DNA of 64,000 nucleotides. Source: Natronosalvus hydrolyticus (GTDB lineage Archaea > Halobacteriota > Halobacteria > Halobacteriales > Natrialbaceae). A program made the position numbers and the translations under genes. The stretch lies in the NCBI GenBank assembly GCA_025517525.1, contig JAOPJZ010000008.1, positions 95,567-159,566 on the forward strand, given 5' to 3'. Below the pieces are notes generated by a model. That model was not told where the DNA came from. It saw only the letters and a list, made by a program, of their open reading frames with translations, and searched no databases. Positions 62,694 through 64,000 of this stretch are shown here, one piece after another (position 1 is the stretch's first letter; every line of letters begins with the position of its first letter).

Positions 62694-63950
62694 ATGGACA
62701 CCCAACGCCTCCGGGTTCGACGCCACCTCGTCTCCTACCGATGGCTCGTTATCGGCATCTGTCTACTCGCCGTGGTCGGCGGTGCCTGGGTTACCTACGG
62801 CACCTACGTGGACCCTGGTGAGGAAACGCACCAACAACTCGAGGATTCGTGGACGACGACGGGCGTCCTGACACACAGCGCCGTGGTCGAAGCGGAGAAC
62901 ACGGTGTATCCGGTCGGCTCACGGCTCTCGAATCAGCCGCTGTATTACACGCGACTCTCACCAACACTCGAGGGCGAGTTCGACGCCGGCTATCGGGGAA
63001 CCACTGGCGACGACGTGAGTGTCGACCTCGAAGTAACCTTGCGCTGGGAGTCGAGCGACGACGAGCACACCTACTGGCGGGAGACGGAAACCCTTGCAAC
63101 TGCCAGCGAGAGTGGCCTCGACCCCGACGAGAGCGCGACGGCAGCGTTCGAGTTCAACGTCAGCGAAATCGAGAACCGTATGGATGCCATCGAATCAGAT
63201 CTCGGCGCGAGTCCGGGCGACCGACAGGTTGTCCTCGAGATCGAACGCGAAATCGAGGGGACGGTAGACGGCACCCAACGGTCGACGACCGAGTCGACCA
63301 CGATCGAGGTCGACCTCGACGGGAACACCTACTCGCTCACCGAAGACGGGAGCTTCGGCGAAACCTACGAACAGTACGAGACGGTTACCCAGACACGGAC
63401 CTACGGCCTCGAACGGCGTGCCGGTGGCCCACTGCTCGCACTCGTGGGACTGGTCGGTGCCATAGGATTGACGGTCGTTCCCCCGAGTCGCTACGAGTTA
63501 TCGCCCGCGGAAGCCGAATGGCTCGCCTATCGGGAAACGCTCGAGGAACAGGGTTCACTTGTGACGCGGACGCGACTCCCCGCCGACGACGTCACAGAAG
63601 CTACGCCAGGCGACGATACCACTGAAATGGGACGAAAGCAGCAAGCCCCACTCGAGAGCCTGGAAGCGGCGATTCAGTTGGCAATCGACCTCGAAGCGCC
63701 GATTCTCGAGGATGTCGACCGGGATTGGTACGTCGTGCTCACCGACGACCTGTGGTACGTGTACGAACCCCCGTCGCCGCCACACGAAGGTGAACAGACG
63801 AACGCCCTGAATGGGGGTCGTGACGACGCACCCGAATCGGCCGACTCCGGGACAGTTACTTCGTTCGACGAATCGATTCCCGACGCGACCACGAGAACCA
63901 AAGAGAGTGACGGCAAGACGAATGAGTCACCCAAAGAAACCGGCGATTGA
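62694..63950 (+). CDS. DUF5305 membrane protein
   Basis: A 418-residue protein with an N-terminal membrane helix (WLVIGICLLAVVGGAWVTYG), a long outside region of beta character starting HSAVVEAENTVYPVGSRLSN and YYTRLSPTLEGEFDAGYRG, a second helix near residue 253 (GPLLALVGLVGAIGLTVVP) and a cytoplasmic domain ending in a charged, Ser/Glu-rich tail. The pattern is DUF5305, which frequently accompanies signal peptidase I and DUF1102-type secreted proteins in haloarchaea. ATG 62694 is chosen over GTG 62685. About 130 nt after the signal peptidase gene; probable same operon. No enzymatic motif. Confidence 0.8.
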   Translation: MDTQRLRVRRHLVSYRWLVIGICLLAVVGGAWVTYGTYVDPGEETHQQLEDSWTTTGVLTHSAVVEAENTVYPVGSRLSNQPLYYTRLSPTLEGEFDAGYRGTTGDDVSVDLEVTLRWESSDDEHTYWRETETLATASESGLDPDESATAAFEFNVSEIENRMDAIESDLGASPGDRQVVLEIEREIEGTVDGTQRSTTESTTIEVDLDGNTYSLTEDGSFGETYEQYETVTQTRTYGLERRAGGPLLALVGLVGAIGLTVVPPSRYELSPAEAEWLAYRETLEEQGSLVTRTRLPADDVTEATPGDDTTEMGRKQQAPLESLEAAIQLAIDLEAPILEDVDRDWYVVLTDDLWYVYEPPSPPHEGEQTNALNGGRDDAPESADSGTVTSFDESIPDATTRTKESDGKTNESPKETGD

Positions 63951-64000
63951 CCTCCTCCACGCCCTGAAGGACGTGGAATCCGACCATCGGATTTCCGCCG
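63951..64000 (-). mobile_element. Probable right end of an IS200/IS605-type (tnpB) element running off the window
   Basis: TTGACCTCCTCCACG (from 63947) followed by the hairpin CCACG-CCCTGAAGGA-CGTGG and GAATCC matches my memory of the right-end hairpin of haloarchaeal tnpB elements, which overlaps the guide (omega) RNA. If so, tnpB lies beyond the window on the minus strand. Only 50 bp are visible. Confidence 0.4.

Overview
The window comes from a haloarchaeon, probably a member of the Natrialbaceae. The evidence is acidic proteins, many CTCGAG codon pairs in the GC-rich part, leaderless TATA promoters, and archaeal families: TFB, tRNA-intron endonuclease EndA, HalOD1, DUF7344 regulators, DUF5305, and haloarchaeal IS families. 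No tRNA, rRNA or CRISPR array was seen.

Two very different halves meet near 42.77 kb. Positions 1 to 42,760 are a lower-GC island crowded with insertion sequences. It starts inside dndC (DNA phosphorothioation). Two small cargo modules follow, each bounded by the same inverted repeat: a ribbon-helix-helix/PIN toxin-antitoxin pair and a HalOD1/DUF7344 regulator pair. Next is a recombination-type module (5.1-11.9 kb): a Cas4-like Fe-S nuclease, a large serine recombinase and a TFB-like initiation factor in one tight operon, facing a second, apparently membrane-anchored serine recombinase and an orphan 551-residue protein. Then come a PiT phosphate carrier with a UspA protein, an IS110 element with a candidate bridge RNA, and a two-gene HNH/membrane-protein operon.

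From 20.1 to 39.6 kb lies a dicarboxylate catabolism regulon scattered among transposons: AtuA-family (DUF1446) plus DUF4387 proteins, TctC, an IclR regulator, glutaryl-CoA dehydrogenase, a CaiB/BaiF CoA-transferase, TctA and TctB. Together they suggest uptake of glutarate or a similar acid by a tripartite tricarboxylate-type carrier, CoA activation, and oxidative decarboxylation to crotonyl-CoA. The carrier genes, normally one operon, are split over three places and two strands, each with its own promoter. A nested insertion (IS630 and IS4/ISH8-type elements inside an IS6 element, target duplications intact) sits between the regulator and the dehydrogenase. Relics of IS630, ISH3, IS1595, IS5, IS6 and ISH8 types fill most of the rest, plus a decayed DUF1998 helicase C-terminus.

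Positions 42,767 to 64,000 look like core chromosome: a 5'-truncated zinc-ribbon gene, endA, a GAF histidine kinase, hisB, an ACT-domain protein, a CopD-like membrane protein, a YdjM-like hydrolase, dUTPase/dCTP deaminase family, aconitase and an ArsR-type regulator. The last 8.3 kb is a cell-surface module: three or four secreted proteins with a common N-terminal pattern, a membrane-linked DUF7344 regulator, a rhomboid protease, an archaeal signal peptidase I and DUF5305. The organisation recalls bacterial TapA-SipW-TasA and archaeal bundling pili. The window ends at a hairpin resembling the right end of an IS200/IS605-type tnpB element.
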